A stretch of DNA of 64,000 nt. It comes from Synchiropus splendidus. Its lineage: Eukaryota > Chordata > Actinopteri > Syngnathiformes > Callionymidae. Positions 13,989-27,909 of the stretch are shown in pieces (positions within the stretch are counted from its first letter, which is position 1; each line of letters starts with the position of its first letter). A program made the position numbers and the translations under genes. The notes under the pieces were generated by a model. That model searched no databases. It saw nothing but the letters and a program-made list of their open reading frames with translations, and was not told the origin of the DNA. The stretch lies in assembly GCF_027744825.2 (NCBI RefSeq), contig NC_071345.1, forward strand, positions 5,550,001 to 5,614,000, in the 5' to 3' direction.

Positions 13989-16164
13989 TTCACACCCGCA
14001 CTGGCCAGATGGCAAGTCCATAGTGAAGCGTAAAGTTTAGCGGAACACCACCAGGGGTGCCACCACACCAGTTGGTCCATAAACAGCTGTGAGTCAAGTG
14101 AAGCCACGCTCACTCTGAGTGGTCTTCGAGCGCAGCGTCGGTTTAATGGGATCCTGCGGGCCCTACATATCAAGGCTGGGGGTCACACGCAGACTCGGGA
14201 AGTAATGAGGTCATTCGATGTATAATGAGGCAACCGATTTGGTGCGTGGAAGTAGCACGAGGCGAGGGATTTCAGGCTCGACTCAACATCAATTTGTCCA
14301 TACAGGTTTCGGGATTGCAATTTCTCCTCCTGTGTTTTCTTCTCGCCTCCCCCCTCCCACTGTCTTTAACAGGCTGTAATTCTGTCGTGTCATCAGCGGC
14401 AGCGGGGCGTGACAACCCGCTGCTTTTAATCATTCTCAATCGGAAGGGAGAGACTCGCTTTCGCTCTCTTTTTAACCCTCCGTATGCCGTCAGAATAGGG
14501 AAGAACGAAACATGTGTGTAACCTTCGCAAGGGCAGCAGTGAAGATGGTCTGTCCGGCTCAAAAGCACTTTAGGAAAAGAAAACCGCTGGTGCGGTTAAT
14601 ACAGAAAAGAAGGGGCGAGGGGAAATAGATGAGGGGAGGCTGAAAGCCAACTATGATGACTTCTATATTTAGCCGCTTCTGCGCTGCTAAGACGCCATGC
14701 TCCTCCAGCTAAAGGGATTTCACATGCGTGCGTCTGTGTGTGTGTGTGTGTGTGTGTGCAAGCATGTATCACACGTGTTGTGTTTATTAAAATGAGATAT
14801 TACACTGAGTGGCGCAGAAGAGCAGGCAAGGGTTGCTGCAGGATATGTGCTGTCCTTAATAACAAGGCAAACAAGCCTCTTTCAAATCTATTTCTCTGGT
14901 CTGTTCAACCAGATTTGACTTCGCATTTTGCATATATTTCCAGGGTTAAGTATTCGTATAAATGTGATTCATGTATTTCATTTTGCTGCAAGTACTGCAA
15001 AGCCGAAGGCAGCAATTCCTTCTATGTTGTGTGAAATTTATCGGATACCTTCAGAGGAAGATAAACACCTATGCATCATTTTCATAACATTTTACTCCAG
15101 ATGAGGAAACTGTAGTAAAGGGGACACAAGTACTAATGCCTCACAAAAGGTTCACACATTACCGTCTTCCCTCTCGAGCTGTATCTTTGTTGTGTTTCAG
15201 TATTTCCTGTTTGTTTTGGTAGTTCTCCATCCAGGTTTTACGTGCTCTTTTTAACTTCTCTAACACCCAATGTTGACACCAATTTCTCATCCCAGCGGTG
15301 CAACATACTTCTGCACAGTTCGCCTTGCCTCCATGTTTGGTGCAGACCATCCTGCTATCGCAGGCTTTTACCGCCATGCATTTATCTGCTTCATCGAACA
15401 CTTGTAATTTCACTCCCTGCTCTTCTCCTTTGATACTTTTTTTTCCAGACTTATCAGGTGCATTTGGTGGAATTTTTTATTTTATTCTCTATTCTCCTTT
15501 TATACTTGCTGGTTTTATTCTCTCATTTTACACCTACGCTTCTTCTTTGAAGTCCTTGAAGAGTCTTTTTTTCCCTTCATCTCTGCTCTGTGATTCTGCG
15601 ATGTCAAGAAGATGATTTATTTCCAGATTGATCCACTTTTTTATGATGTATAATAGAATAATGACGCTAACTTAAATGGCTGTAGCACATTCGCAAAATG
15701 TCAGAACAACAAAATATTAATTGAATTCAGCTGCTTTTTGCCTGATCTAATTAAAGAACATCAAAGGCACAACATTTTACTTGATGCATGCTGAAATGCA
15801 GTTTAACTTTGTAGTGTTTAGAACAAGAAAATACAGCCTTTGTTTTTCTTTATGTTTCTGCTAAGGGCAGTTCTTGTGCGTGAAATCTGTGTTTGGAAAA
15901 TGCGACTCAAGACTGTCTTCTAAATGTGTTCATGAAAACCAGGCTGTTTCACCAGCCAGCAGTTTAACACACGTGTTTACAACAAACACCGTTGACGCAC
16001 ACATAAAACTATCTTTATGGTGTCATTTGCAGTAATTCTGATTCCTGCTGTCGTAAAAAGAGCCACCAGAGCAGCGATGTGAGCAGAAGAAAAAGCTGTC
16101 TAATAGTGGTGATGTAGAAAACCAACCAGTGACGCGGTATGGGATAGATCAGTAGATTTTAAAC
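13989..16164. other. No gene seen; contains a (TG)n microsatellite
   Basis: The (TG)n run is at 14735-14758. The remaining frames (for example 84 codons at 15159-15413 on the minus strand) have no recognisable domain. Confidence 0.5.
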
Positions 16165-16994
<830 letters not shown>

Positions 16995-17740
16995 CTACGG
17001 ATTGTTCCGCACCAGAACACTCATTCTTAAACGTAGACATACTGTGTCATCCAACTGTATTTCACGTTATCGCCATATATTTCTGTCAATGTGCGTGTTG
17101 AGCGGTGTGCCAGGTCCGTGCTGTGGGTTCACGGGCTCCGGACCAGAATTACTGAGAGCGGTTAATGAGAGCGCTGGCAGGGTTATTAGCTGATCACTGT
17201 AAGTCAGTGATCTGTGTGAGAGAAGATTAGACTCCACACGTCCCGCACAACCTCACTGGTGCCAGCAACTCCGTCTCAAGGAGGCTCATTAGATGTAAAT
17301 ACGGCTGTGGAGGGCAAAGACCAGACAAGATGGATGGCCGGCATCATTATGGTGATGACGCCGCAATGACGGCCATCAGCCGTGAATTCTTATGTGTATA
17401 TGAACTCCTCTAATGGAACACCTTGTTAGAGCTGGTGAGAAGTGCTTCGTATCTACACCGGGGGAGACTTTAAACGTATGTTGACGGTGTATTATAGATA
17501 TTTCTGAGCAGTATTTTTACTGTCCTTGACTTACACATGCTCCTAAATGTTTTTAACTTTTCTCGCAGATAGGTGGTTAACAGCTACATGCTAATCGGAA
17601 TTGTTGCTGAACGTGGCTGGAGAAAGCTGTTTGAATGAAGTCGTAAACTTGTTTTAACCACTTTCTCTGTCAAGTGTGTTCTTCTGAAATGAGACAGAGA
17701 AACCAGACATAGGGGGCAATGACGTTTCGGATCAGCAGTA
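16995..17740. other. No gene seen
   Basis: Unique-looking sequence between the tetranucleotide array and foldback copy C. Confidence 0.5.
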
Positions 17741-18168
17741 GTGATGGGTGGATGAGGTTTCATGGTACAGTATCGTAAGGTTGATGAGGGTTCATGAAAC
17801 AACAGCACTTACATGCAGGTACATACATCTTCAGTTAACCAGGGGTTAGTCCTGTTCAGGGTTGTGCTGGAGCCTATCCCAGCGGTCATTGGGCAGAGGC
17901 GGGAATTCACCCTGGACAGGTCGGTAGTCCATCGCAGCGCACACCTAGGGTCAATTTTAGAGTGTCCAAATAACCTAGTGAGCATGTCGTTGGCCTGTAG
18001 GAGGAAACCAGAGTACCCAGAGAAAACCCATGTAGACGTAGGACAACTAATTCAATGAAGCCTCACATCATTTCTAAACCAAGAGCGCCATCTAGTGGCC
18101 TCTGAAAATCAGGACACTGTTTCATCAACCATGCAATACTGTTTCATGATACGTCATCAACCCATCAC
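17741..18168. mobile_element. TA-type foldback element, copy C (subfamily ii), interrupted by another repeat
   Basis: The left end is TA|GTGATGGGTGGATGAGG and the right end CATCAACCCATCAC. The left arm stops after GGTTCATGAAACAACAG, and the right arm resumes at GACAACTAATTCAATGAAG (18042). Between them sits an unrelated repeat (17808-18041), and about 60 bases of the element present in copies B and F are missing. Confidence 0.65.
17808..18041 (+). repeat. Teleost dispersed repeat nested in foldback copy C
   Basis: Contains GTTGTGCTGGAGCCTATCCC, CACCCTGGACAGGTCGG, AGGGTCAATTTTAGAGTGTC and GAGGAAACCAGAGTACCCAG, all typical of a very common teleost interspersed repeat. I do not recall its family name with confidence. 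Confidence 0.6.
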
Positions 18169-18220
18169 AAACAAATCACCAACGGTAACTTGGGATTCAT
18201 ATGGATGCAAAGCCTATGTA

Positions 18221-18392
18221 GTGATGGGCCGGTGAGGCTTCATGAAACAATGTCCTCATTTTAGAGACAAGCAGATGGCACTCGACTCCTCGAAAACTAT
18301 GTCAATGAAACGTCACATCATTTTTAAGCAATGCGCCACCATCGGAGCTCTGAAAATGAGGACAGTGTTTCGCGAAGCCTTAGCCTGTCTTA
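18221..18392. mobile_element. TA-flanked foldback element, copy D (subfamily i)
   Basis: TA|GTGATGGGCCGGTGAGG, then CTTCATGAAACAATGTCCTC; the right arm GAGGACAGTGTTTCGCGAAG is its inverted copy. Only 52 bases separate it from copy C. Confidence 0.6.
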
Positions 18393-20287
18393 TTTCTCTG
18401 TCTCTCCTAATATTAAGATTGATATTATCTGAAGTGTAACATTCTGAATATGAGCTAACGGAGCCAGTACTTATGTAGAATTTGCTTACAGCTGCACCTG
18501 TCACATGTGAGAATAGCTTTTGTGGACGTTGCTATCTTGTTTTCTGATTGCGATAGCTTGAAAACACTGGACTCTGCTGTGCCGTAAGCTTTTCAGTTTC
18601 ACTGAAAGATCGTGTCACACAGCTTTCCGATCAGCTAAAGGAGCGAGACTTTACTGTAGTTGCAAGCTGTTAATCTTAGCTTCAACTTATGGGAATTCTT
18701 CTCACCCTGTTTGCTTTCTCATTAGCATTTTTTAGCAGATTTATTTAGTTCACAAACACTATCCATCACGGCAATCCGAAAAGCTCCCAAAACAGCCACA
18801 ACATAAACAAGAGGAGTTGCTTGAATTAGTGAAAATTCTGTCTCAGGGGGAAGTTTTACGAGACAGCGGTGCTTCAAGGACAGTTCAGAATCGATCAAGC
18901 TTCTATTACAACACAGAGATGCTGTCAAAATGCCGCCAGAATGGTAAGTAGCATCCTTGAAGTTTCCCATTATCCATAAATGTATGTGACAGCTCGCTGG
19001 AAATGCTGAAAAGAGAAATCAGCATGCCGGTTGACCCAAGTCACCGGAAGCAGAGTTTCTGAGCATCTCAGACATGACAATAAGTGAGGGAAACGTTTGA
19101 GGAAATAAATCAAGCAGCACTGAAATAGCTCACAACACAAGTTATTAGTTTTTTTGTCACATTGTCTGCCCCCCATCTGATACCGCTGCGCTCATGCTAC
19201 TGTGTAAAATAAACAAATATTTAGAATAGTTTCAGAAGGATTTGATCAGTCACTTCAATGGAAAGACAGTCTCAGTCGGTGCACGTGTTATTGTGTTATC
19301 ACTATGAAATAACACATCAGTGCTAGACAAAATGGAGGAAAAGAATATGCTTATATTTATATTTTCTCTTAAGCAAAGAGAAGTAGCTATGGACCTGTTC
19401 CAGGTCGTAGGTGCTGCAGTCTGATGTCTGGCACAGTCTTTCGTCTTCATTTATTTCTTAACCTTTCCCTGGCGTGTTGGAACCGGTCAGCCAGCTCAAA
19501 GTTTCCTTTCTTCTGCGGCCTGGAAATTCAAATTAGAGTATCGACAAACAGATAATACAAGCGACGCTCAACTGTTCAAAGGTCAGCGTCAGTGGGGGAT
19601 CTGGGAAGTGGTAATGAGAAGAGAAGAAGCTGCTATTGAAGCCCAAAGTTCTGGTTTCGAGTGATCTCAGCCTGCTGCCTGAAGGTTGCAGTTCAAACGG
19701 GTGGTGTCCACGTTACGCAGGTCGTAGAAGGATCTCTGGAAAGATGAAGGAAACTATAGAGATGCTGAGGGTGAACATGACTTGTGCTTCTCGTACAGCG
19801 GTGGGCAACACTGTTCCACAAAAGGCCGCAATGAGTGCAGATAACCATCATCATGAGGACACTGTTTCACCAATCAGGGGTCTTAGAAGTGTAATCCGCT
19901 TTGAGGAGCGGTTTGCTCACCCCTGTCCTATAAGAGCAGACCTTTATATACCCAGTCATTACTTGGTCCCCCACTGACAACAACGTCATTTCATCTCTAT
20001 CTATGACGGAGTCTGATCCGGTCATTGGAAACCCTAAGAGGTTCAATGGGATGTTCTTAAAAACAGACCTTAGATCTTATGTCCTGAGGAGCAGCTCTGT
20101 CATGGCTGACAATCGGAAATGTTTAGCGTGTTTAATAGCATTTGTAAAGTTGTGATCTTTGATTTGATTTTATGACAGGAATATATGTCACTCCTCTCTG
20201 ACTCCATGTTGCTGTTCCTTCAGCTATACAGGCAGTATTGGCTAACTGGTTCCTCAAGCAGCGATTGTGTTCTTGTCATTTATTACA
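18393..20287. other. No gene seen
   Basis: A short GAGGACACTGTTTCACCAAT near 19856 is a possible remnant arm of the foldback family. No exon is supported. Confidence 0.45.
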
Positions 20288-20582
20288 AGTAACACATCCG
20301 ACTTACGACTGGGATTGGTTCCGACCAACCGGTCGAAAGTCAGATTGGACCTAAGTCGAATGCCATTCAAAAAAGCCGACGCGAGGGTTATAGGTGCTAC
20401 TGTAGTGGTAGATCACAGAGTGAGATGCTGGGATACTTTGCTGCCGTAACTGTCGTACGTGTTGCCGGGCTGCTACACGCTGCGGTGCCAGACATTGAAT
20501 AAAAAATAAAATAAGCATCTGCTGGCCGCGGTCGTAAGTACGGGTGGACGTAAGTCGAGCAGGTGGTAAGTTGGATGTTACT
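20288..20582. mobile_element. Foldback DNA element with AGTAACA(T)CC... inverted ends
   Basis: The left end AGTAACACATCCGACTTACG and the inverted right end GTAAGTTGGATGTTACT match, with further ACTTACGAC / GTCGTAAGT and GACTTAC / GTAAGTC pairs inside. About 295 bases without a transposase frame. Confidence 0.55.
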
Positions 20583-22130
20583 TATATTGTGAGTTTTCTT
20601 TGGGGATTTTTACGTCAAAAAACACCCAAGGCAAACACCATCCCAAAACCTTAAATGGTACGTTTTGTGCTTTCCTGTTGTCGCAATTTCTCGTCTTGTG
20701 TGATCAGGAAGGGTGAGCTTTTTGAAGGGTGGTGGGACCTAATCTTTAGAGGTACGTGCTGATCTGTCTTCAGATTATCAGGGGGACACCATGGACAATG
20801 CAACGCCACTGCATATTTTACAACCAATGCTTTAAGGAGTCACAAGTAGCGACTGTTTTCAAGAGGGCTTTTGTCTTCTAGAGTGGTGTTTCCATAGAAG
20901 AAGCATGTTGGACTTTCAACTAGAGCACATTTGGCAACATTATCTTCGAGTGACTCTGGCAGAGATTTGAAAATTGTATCCCCTGCTTCACTCAACAGGT
21001 AAAAAATGAAAGGTTACATGAGTGCAGGGAAGGAAAGAGAATGTCAGTCGAATACAGCTTGACATGGCTGGCTATTTTTCTTTCTGAACGTGTCGGGAGA
21101 GTTCATTAATGTTTGAAAGGGAATCTGGGAGCACCAGCACTCACACTAAATGGCGGAATTCTTGGTGGGGTATGATGATGATTGAAATGTTTCAGCACCA
21201 AATAAATCGAACCTTGGACTGAAGAACCCTCATTGACTCTCCTCCTCCTCGCAGAGTTCAGCACTTAAAACGGCTTCACATGAAAGCCGTCAAGTCGTGT
21301 TTCAAGGGTGCCTCGGTGGCCACATGAACGCCGCTTGGTAAGGGCAGGTGCTCTTTTATTCCGCGTATAATCCCAGGAAGCAGCAGTGAACTGCTCTCAC
21401 CGGCGACTCAGAATTTCAACGTGCTTCTGACAGACAGAGTCCATGAATAAATATTAAAAGTACAACCTTCATTTTTACCAATTTCACTCTCAGACAGCAG
21501 AGCGATTCCTAATAAAGATAAGGGGATGTGAGAGACTTTTTTGTTTTACATCCTGAGCCTGTCCAAGGTTGCACTCCCTGTCTGTCATTTATTACCCCTC
21601 TGCATTCAAGTGAGCCCATCAAAACGGAGCAGAAAAACGAATTACATAACATCTACTAGATAATTGTCTCCTGTGTGCTAGCACGCCTCTGGCAACGGGA
21701 ACTGAAAGCTGAAGCTGAAAAAAGACAAGTGAGAAAGCATCAGAGACAATACATGGAGTTAAAGTAGAAATTACAGAAGACGCACATGTTGAAATGGTAA
21801 GTATTTTTATATATGTAAATGAGCCCTGGATTTCACAGTAGCTATGCGAGGTGATCTATATTGACACTCTTGTTTCTATATATCTATGTTGCATTTGGAA
21901 ATTATTATTAAATTATTAATGTATTTTCTTGCTGCCGAACAGTCACCGTCATTGGGCTCTTTAAGTGATAGCTTTGATTTTCGGAAAGCAGAAAGCAGAA
22001 AAACTTGGATCGGAAACCGAAAAGTTAGCTTCAGCTCGCGAATTCATCGGCAGGGCGTGGAAGTTTATGACAAAGATACACTCCAAAACAAACATTGGGA
22101 CTGTGGTAGAAGTATAGATAATGTACCTCT
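20583..22130. other. No gene seen
   Basis: Nothing recognised. Confidence 0.5.
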
Positions 22131-22325
22131 GGTTCAAAAGACGAAACATAGGCAGTGTTGTAGGAGACGGTGGTCGGAGAACGGCGAATTCCCGCCATTG
22201 TTACGTCTTCTTCGTTTCTCATTAGAGCTACATAATGGGTAGTAAAAGCAACACTGCCCCCAACGGTTTCCAATGGTAGTGCTCTGTTTGGTTTGTATCC
22301 CGAGGCTTTGTGGAAACACACAGAA
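22131..22325 (+). repeat. Dispersed repeat, copy 1 (partner at 33845)
   Basis: Shares, in order, AAAAGAC-AAACA-AGGCAG, GCC(A/G)TTGTTA(C/T)GTCTTC, GAGCTAC-TA-TGGGTAGTAA, CACTGCCCCC, AATGGTA-TGCTCTGTTTGG and GCTTTGTGGAAA with the segment at 33845-34062. Confidence 0.6.
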
Positions 22326-23481
22326 ATACAGACAAAATGTGCGCAGAGCACAGACAAATGGCTCTGTATCGGGATCGTACGAAACGTCGAGCATAAATGG
22401 GCCTTAACCTGTGAAACATGGCAAGTTCTGGAATGACTGGTGTCCTTCAAACAGTGGGGCCAGAATGAAGGCACAACTCAAGAACATATAGCATCCAATA
22501 CCAGTTCAATTCTGGTCAAAGAACTCCCACCACTCATGTATCAGTCCCATAATGCACTACAACAGTGGAATATTTATGAGAGCGAGAGACTTTAAATCAC
22601 ATTCCTGAAGCTGCTTCAGTGAAGACATCACTGCGTAAGACCTAACAAATAATTAATGATCCTTGCTTACTGACCCCACTGCCATTCTGCTAAACTAACA
22701 TTCCATCTTTACGCTGCGGTAAACTCATCTTTATGTTCAATAGAAGGTCTTGACATGTGTGAGTGGAATGTTACATGCAATTACGTCACGCACGTGGCTG
22801 ATAAAACACTTGAGGGATTCCCTGCCGGGTGCTTTGGAAAACGTTTGATATTTTCAAACCTGAGGCTACAGAGCGCCAAGTCAGAGCTCACTGTAAAATG
22901 TACCTTACAATAATAGTGGCAACCAATTGATGCCAGACTTAAAGAACACACATTCACATCATAACTGTGCATTAAGGTTTTCTTAGTTTGGTTTAAATAC
23001 TTAATATATTCCCACTTTTCTCGAAGAAAACAGGAATCATTACTCACCCGCCGCAAAAGTCTCAGATTAAAATCACTTCAGAAATCACAGTACCAGTGTA
23101 CTTGAATTGAATGTTCTAAATAACAAGCTGAAGACTGCAAATTCATTGCTTTACATGTACACACTCCCACCATTGTTAATGTGGATGGTAATTTAAGTTG
23201 AAAAGCTCAGCAGTCTGCGTCACTAAAGACGTTAGGAAATGGCTCAGGGTGTCGCTGGGCGTAGTTGGGGAAAATTACAGAGCAGTATGTGTCATAGAAA
23301 TTGTAGTTTTTAGGGCTCAGCTGCCTGAAACCAGAATTTGAGTGTGTAAATAAAGTTAACTTGCCTTGACTCAGAATATAAAGAGGACAGAGACTTAGCT
23401 TGCAACACATAAACGTGTTAAGAACATTGGAACCTTGTTGTACAAATATATTTAGTGAATTCCACAATACACTTATCTTCC

Positions 23482-23529
<48 letters not shown>

Positions 23530-26139
23530 GAATTCTGGATCCTCAAATATTTAAGACATTTAGAGGACATCATGATTTTTATCTTTTATTTATATCGCAG
23601 AGTGACCTCTGACCGTTCAGTGTAACAGAAACCATAAAGACTGTAGGCCTTCCGCCATGGCATTTCTGTATCATGTGGCTTATATGTGAGCTCTATAAAA
23701 GTCATTGAGGAGCTGATCATGCGTTCAAAAGTGTGAAATGTCAGGCTGAATGCACTGCCTTCATGGATGGTAACACAGAATATTATATTTCACCACATGA
23801 TGGACTTTTCCTTTCAGACAAAAAACAAATAAAAAATGACTTTATGTTTAGGTTAAAATCATGAGTTTCCCTAACTGTCCTCTGCTGATGTCTGTGCAAT
23901 GTAGGGGCCACTACATTTTGAGTGGGCGATGATGTTTCCTGTGCCTCTGGTATAAATACAAGGTGTCTGCTGTGTGATGGTTTCCCTGTGTTCCAGAGGG
24001 ACAGAGCTCTGTTGCGGTTTGAAAAAAAAAATCAGTATTCTGGCTTCAGATCCTGATACAGATATTATTTCATGGATTTCACTGGAAGCTTACGCAAGTA
24101 TTCAGGTATTTATTATGTGAAACACTTCGAAGTGATACTCACAACCTGTTCGCACCTCACAGAGCACTTGTTCATGCTGCCAACGTACGAACGGCTGCCT
24201 TTATCGTCCGTATAGGACGCAAAAGGTAACTTTCCCAACATCACTATATCTCACCGTAGGAGTGAGGATGTGTTGCCGTGACAGATTCACATCTGTAGTC
24301 CATGTACTGGCAAAAGGCAGAGAAAGAGTTCTACCTGAGGTGTGACAAGGCCAACCGTTTTTACTGGAGGATTATATTTGTTCAAAATATTGATAAAAAA
24401 TGGAAATTATCTGCAGACAGGGGGAAATAATGTTCTATGCTTGGCCACAAAATGTTCTGATGATAAACGCTTGTATTGAAATGCAGATGTGCTGGAAACT
24501 GTGATGATCATGTTGCAGTGTATAAGCCTTTATTTTCAGCTATAAAAAGGAATAAGAAAGTTATCACAAGAAATTGGCAAAACTTCAGTCAGTAGCGTGA
24601 GAGGTGGTCGCCACACTGCCTCACACCGGGAAATGACTGAAAAGCATACACACAATTAAAGTGATGCGGTTCCATTTTGGTTGCGATTCCACCTGCCATG
24701 TCAAAGATATTTATTTATATCATCAGATGTGCTCCAACCGTTGGCAGCTCATCAAGCTGACTGGTCCACTGCTCCTGGAATGGAGTTACTTTCCCTCCTA
24801 AAGTCTCCCTCGCCAGTCTGTTTGTCTCTTGCTGTGGATTAACACCTCAGCAACTCTCAGACTCTGATATGTGCCAGACTCATTTGGGCCACTTGCCGAC
24901 ATTGAGCCTTCTGTTCCTGGTCTTTCTCGCCAGTTTCAACTTGGTTTGTTTCTTGCGCCATATTGGCTCCTTATGCCTGTCTTCGCTTTTGTCTGTACTC
25001 CGTCGCATCATGTGGATCTTCCACTTTCTCCTCAGCAACCAAAGCAGCACCCTGTCTTCTTCCTTTATGGTGGCCTCACTTGACCCACCTCTAATGTGTA
25101 GCAACTATTTCTGAAAAAGTAAGTGAGTGAAACTCCCCTAAGCCAGACTGTATGACTATATATCAGGAATAGTATGAAGGCCTAGATTCCAAATCTACCT
25201 CTCGTAAACACAGGCAAACCTCCATTGAATCAGCCCAAGTGTTTGACATATAGTTTCCAATAAGATTAACACCAAGTTTTAGGTGGAATTTAGGACGATA
25301 TATTGCAAAGGCAGACCATCTTGATATGAATTCTAAATGACTGTGACCCTCACCCCGACATAGAATCAAGACAACATTGATTCTAAACTCCAGTGTCAAT
25401 AAAATACTTGGAATAAAACACGTGAGGGACATTTTCTAGAGACGACAGTTGTCGTACCGCATTTCGGAAAGATTCAAGGTCTGGCACCTGCTACATGTTC
25501 CAGGTGCTGTTGGGTGCATTCGAGCCTGGATGTTCGCAGAAAGCTTTCAAGGGAGGAAGGAAAACAATGTTGAAGTTACTCTCCAACTGAGTTTCATACT
25601 CATGTGTGGCCAACTCATAACTTCCTGGTGTCAAGTTTGGACGATTCTGGACATGCGTTGAGCACTGGCGCAGGCTTGTCCAGTCCTGGGAGGCATATGG
25701 AGGATATGAGTTTCAGACAGTCTGATTCAGTAGTGACCACGATTCACAGTAATAACTAATAAGTCGTGCTTATTTTATTTTATTTTATTTTATTTTATTT
25801 TATTTTATTTTATTTTATTTTATTTTATTTTATTTTATTTTATTTTATTATTTACTTTTTGTCAGCACTTTATTCCAAAGCATTTTCCTAGTTGGTGGGA
25901 TCCCCACTGACCATGGCAATAAATGTGTTTATGATTATGATTAATTAATTACAACATTATTACCATTAATGAATTACAACAACAACAAAAAATAAATGTT
26001 AATTTATTTTAGTTTACCAGTTTGCTCTCCAGACATCAGGGAACCTTTGTCAGTGCAGTAGTTCCTGGTCCACTGCTCCCACTGATGCACAAGACACGTG
26101 GCAGCTAGGATGATAACAACAACAACAAACATGGAGGAA
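22326..26139. other. No gene seen; simple repeats only
   Basis: (TA)n at 23483-23526 and (TATTT)n at 25771-25849. The open frames near 24869-25114 lack recognisable domains. Confidence 0.5.
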
Positions 26140-26189
26140 TCCCTGAACAAAAGCAAACAAAAGCATCTTTGTTTGCTTTTGTTCAGGGA
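26140..26189. repeat. Perfect 22-bp inverted repeat with 6-base loop
   Basis: The arm at 26140-26161 begins TCCCTGAACAAAAGCAAACA; its exact reverse complement lies at 26168-26189, and the loop is AGCATC. Pairing does not extend past the arms. Confidence 0.95.
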
Positions 26190-27909
26190 GGTTTTTCACT
26201 ACACAATGTTCAGGGTTTCCACTACTCTGAACGTACTTGAAATTCTTATAACATTGAAATTCGTATCCAAATATTTTCAAGACATTAAAAGAGCTTTAGT
26301 TTAAATAAGGTGATATAAAAAATAATATAGCCACCATCCTGATTTATTGTGCTATTGTCAAACTGATGCAAAATAAACAATATTTTGTGGTTTAAATGTA
26401 TGTTTGGGTCATGCTGTATCAATGCTTGCGGCGCTGCTGAAACAGGTAAGGAGAAGCAGAAGCCACAAACATGAATCTCATTTTCGGAGCTGTGGCTAAG
26501 GTTCTAATGAATCCCGACTCTGTCACTGATCAACAACAAACATTAAATGTCACGAGCGCACATTCACTGGAATCAAGTTAATTTCTCTCCTTGTCAAGTG
26601 AACGTTGCATAGGCAGAATCAATAAAGGAAACAGTTTCATTTAAACCTTGTCCACATTTAAGCAACTGACAACCAATCCTACCAAAGAAATACACTGCAC
26701 ACATCAAATTCAACACCAAAAAAACACAACAAATTCCCTGTCATTTTCTCTGTTAAAAAGGAGCATTGTTGCTTGCGACCCAGCAGCTATATCTGTCGGC
26801 GTCCCTCTAGCCAGATAGCAGAGACTGACATGTTGTTAGAAAACAAAGAGGGACATTTTGAACCCCACTGAGACGCGCAGCAGAGACGAGGAGACAACAT
26901 TTATAAAGACGTTTCATTGACATGTCATGCTGACAAATTTTCACGCTGTATGTGTGTGTTTTTTCCTGCACCTGACAGTTTGTTTGGTGATGTAACAGTC
27001 CGGGAACCCGCTGCCAGTCTGCCACTGATAACATGTTTTCGACAAGTACGAGGGTAAACAAGTCAGTTAGATAATAAAGGAGAACACGCACACACACACA
27101 CTCGCACATACCACCTTCTACTGCTGCTTATGTCATCAAGTATGGTGTGAAAACGTTGCAGCCGGAGCAGGAATACACTCCACCTGTCACCATGGCTCCT
27201 GCGCCGGGTGATTGCGATCACATAATCAGCAGAGGCTCATGGGAAATAAGCTTTGGAAGAATAAGCTCTCCGGAGAGGTGGAGCAGACGCAGGGAGGAAG
27301 TGTGCGGAACAGCGGAGACTGACAGGATGGAAAGAGTTGTCGAGAGAAACAGTGGAAGGAAATTGATTTCTCCCTGGCTCCAAAATATAAATAGAGGTTG
27401 TGATGTCGTGTTTTTAAGAATGTTCTAAATCAATGAGCCCATTAAAGGGATGTGTCAATGGGGGGAAAAAAGTAGGGCTGGGACCAGAAAACATTCATTA
27501 AGATTTAGTAATTACAGATGAAAAAAAAATGAATTGATCCAAATAACACAGATTAAATTCCTTTCATTTTTCACTGCGGCAATTCCAGGTGCACCACTTC
27601 ATACAATGTGATGCCACCACCCAAACAGTCATGATGAAGGCGCGCCGATGGACAGGAAATTTAACTTTAAAGAATCGTGTATGTTGCTTTTTATGCAGTG
27701 TATGGTCATGGAAAATTTCACTTATTGTTTGTGTAGCGTTACTGTTGTAATTTAGCATCAGCAATATTTTGCTCATTTGATATTTGGTTACATACAAGCT
27801 ACTATACAGGTTACACTTTGTTTAGCTGGATTGCAGCTTTTACAGGAAGCCCACGCTGAGGTCCACACTGGAAACAACTAGACTTCATCATCAAGATCCC
27901 CGGAGGTAA
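26190..27909. other. No gene seen
   Basis: A short CA run lies near 27085-27100. A 93-codon frame at 27147-27428 has no recognised domain or convincing splice context. Confidence 0.5.

Noticed and set aside
27147..27428. 93-codon frame as a possible exon of an unknown gene
   Set aside because: No domain, and no clear acceptor or donor at plausible positions.
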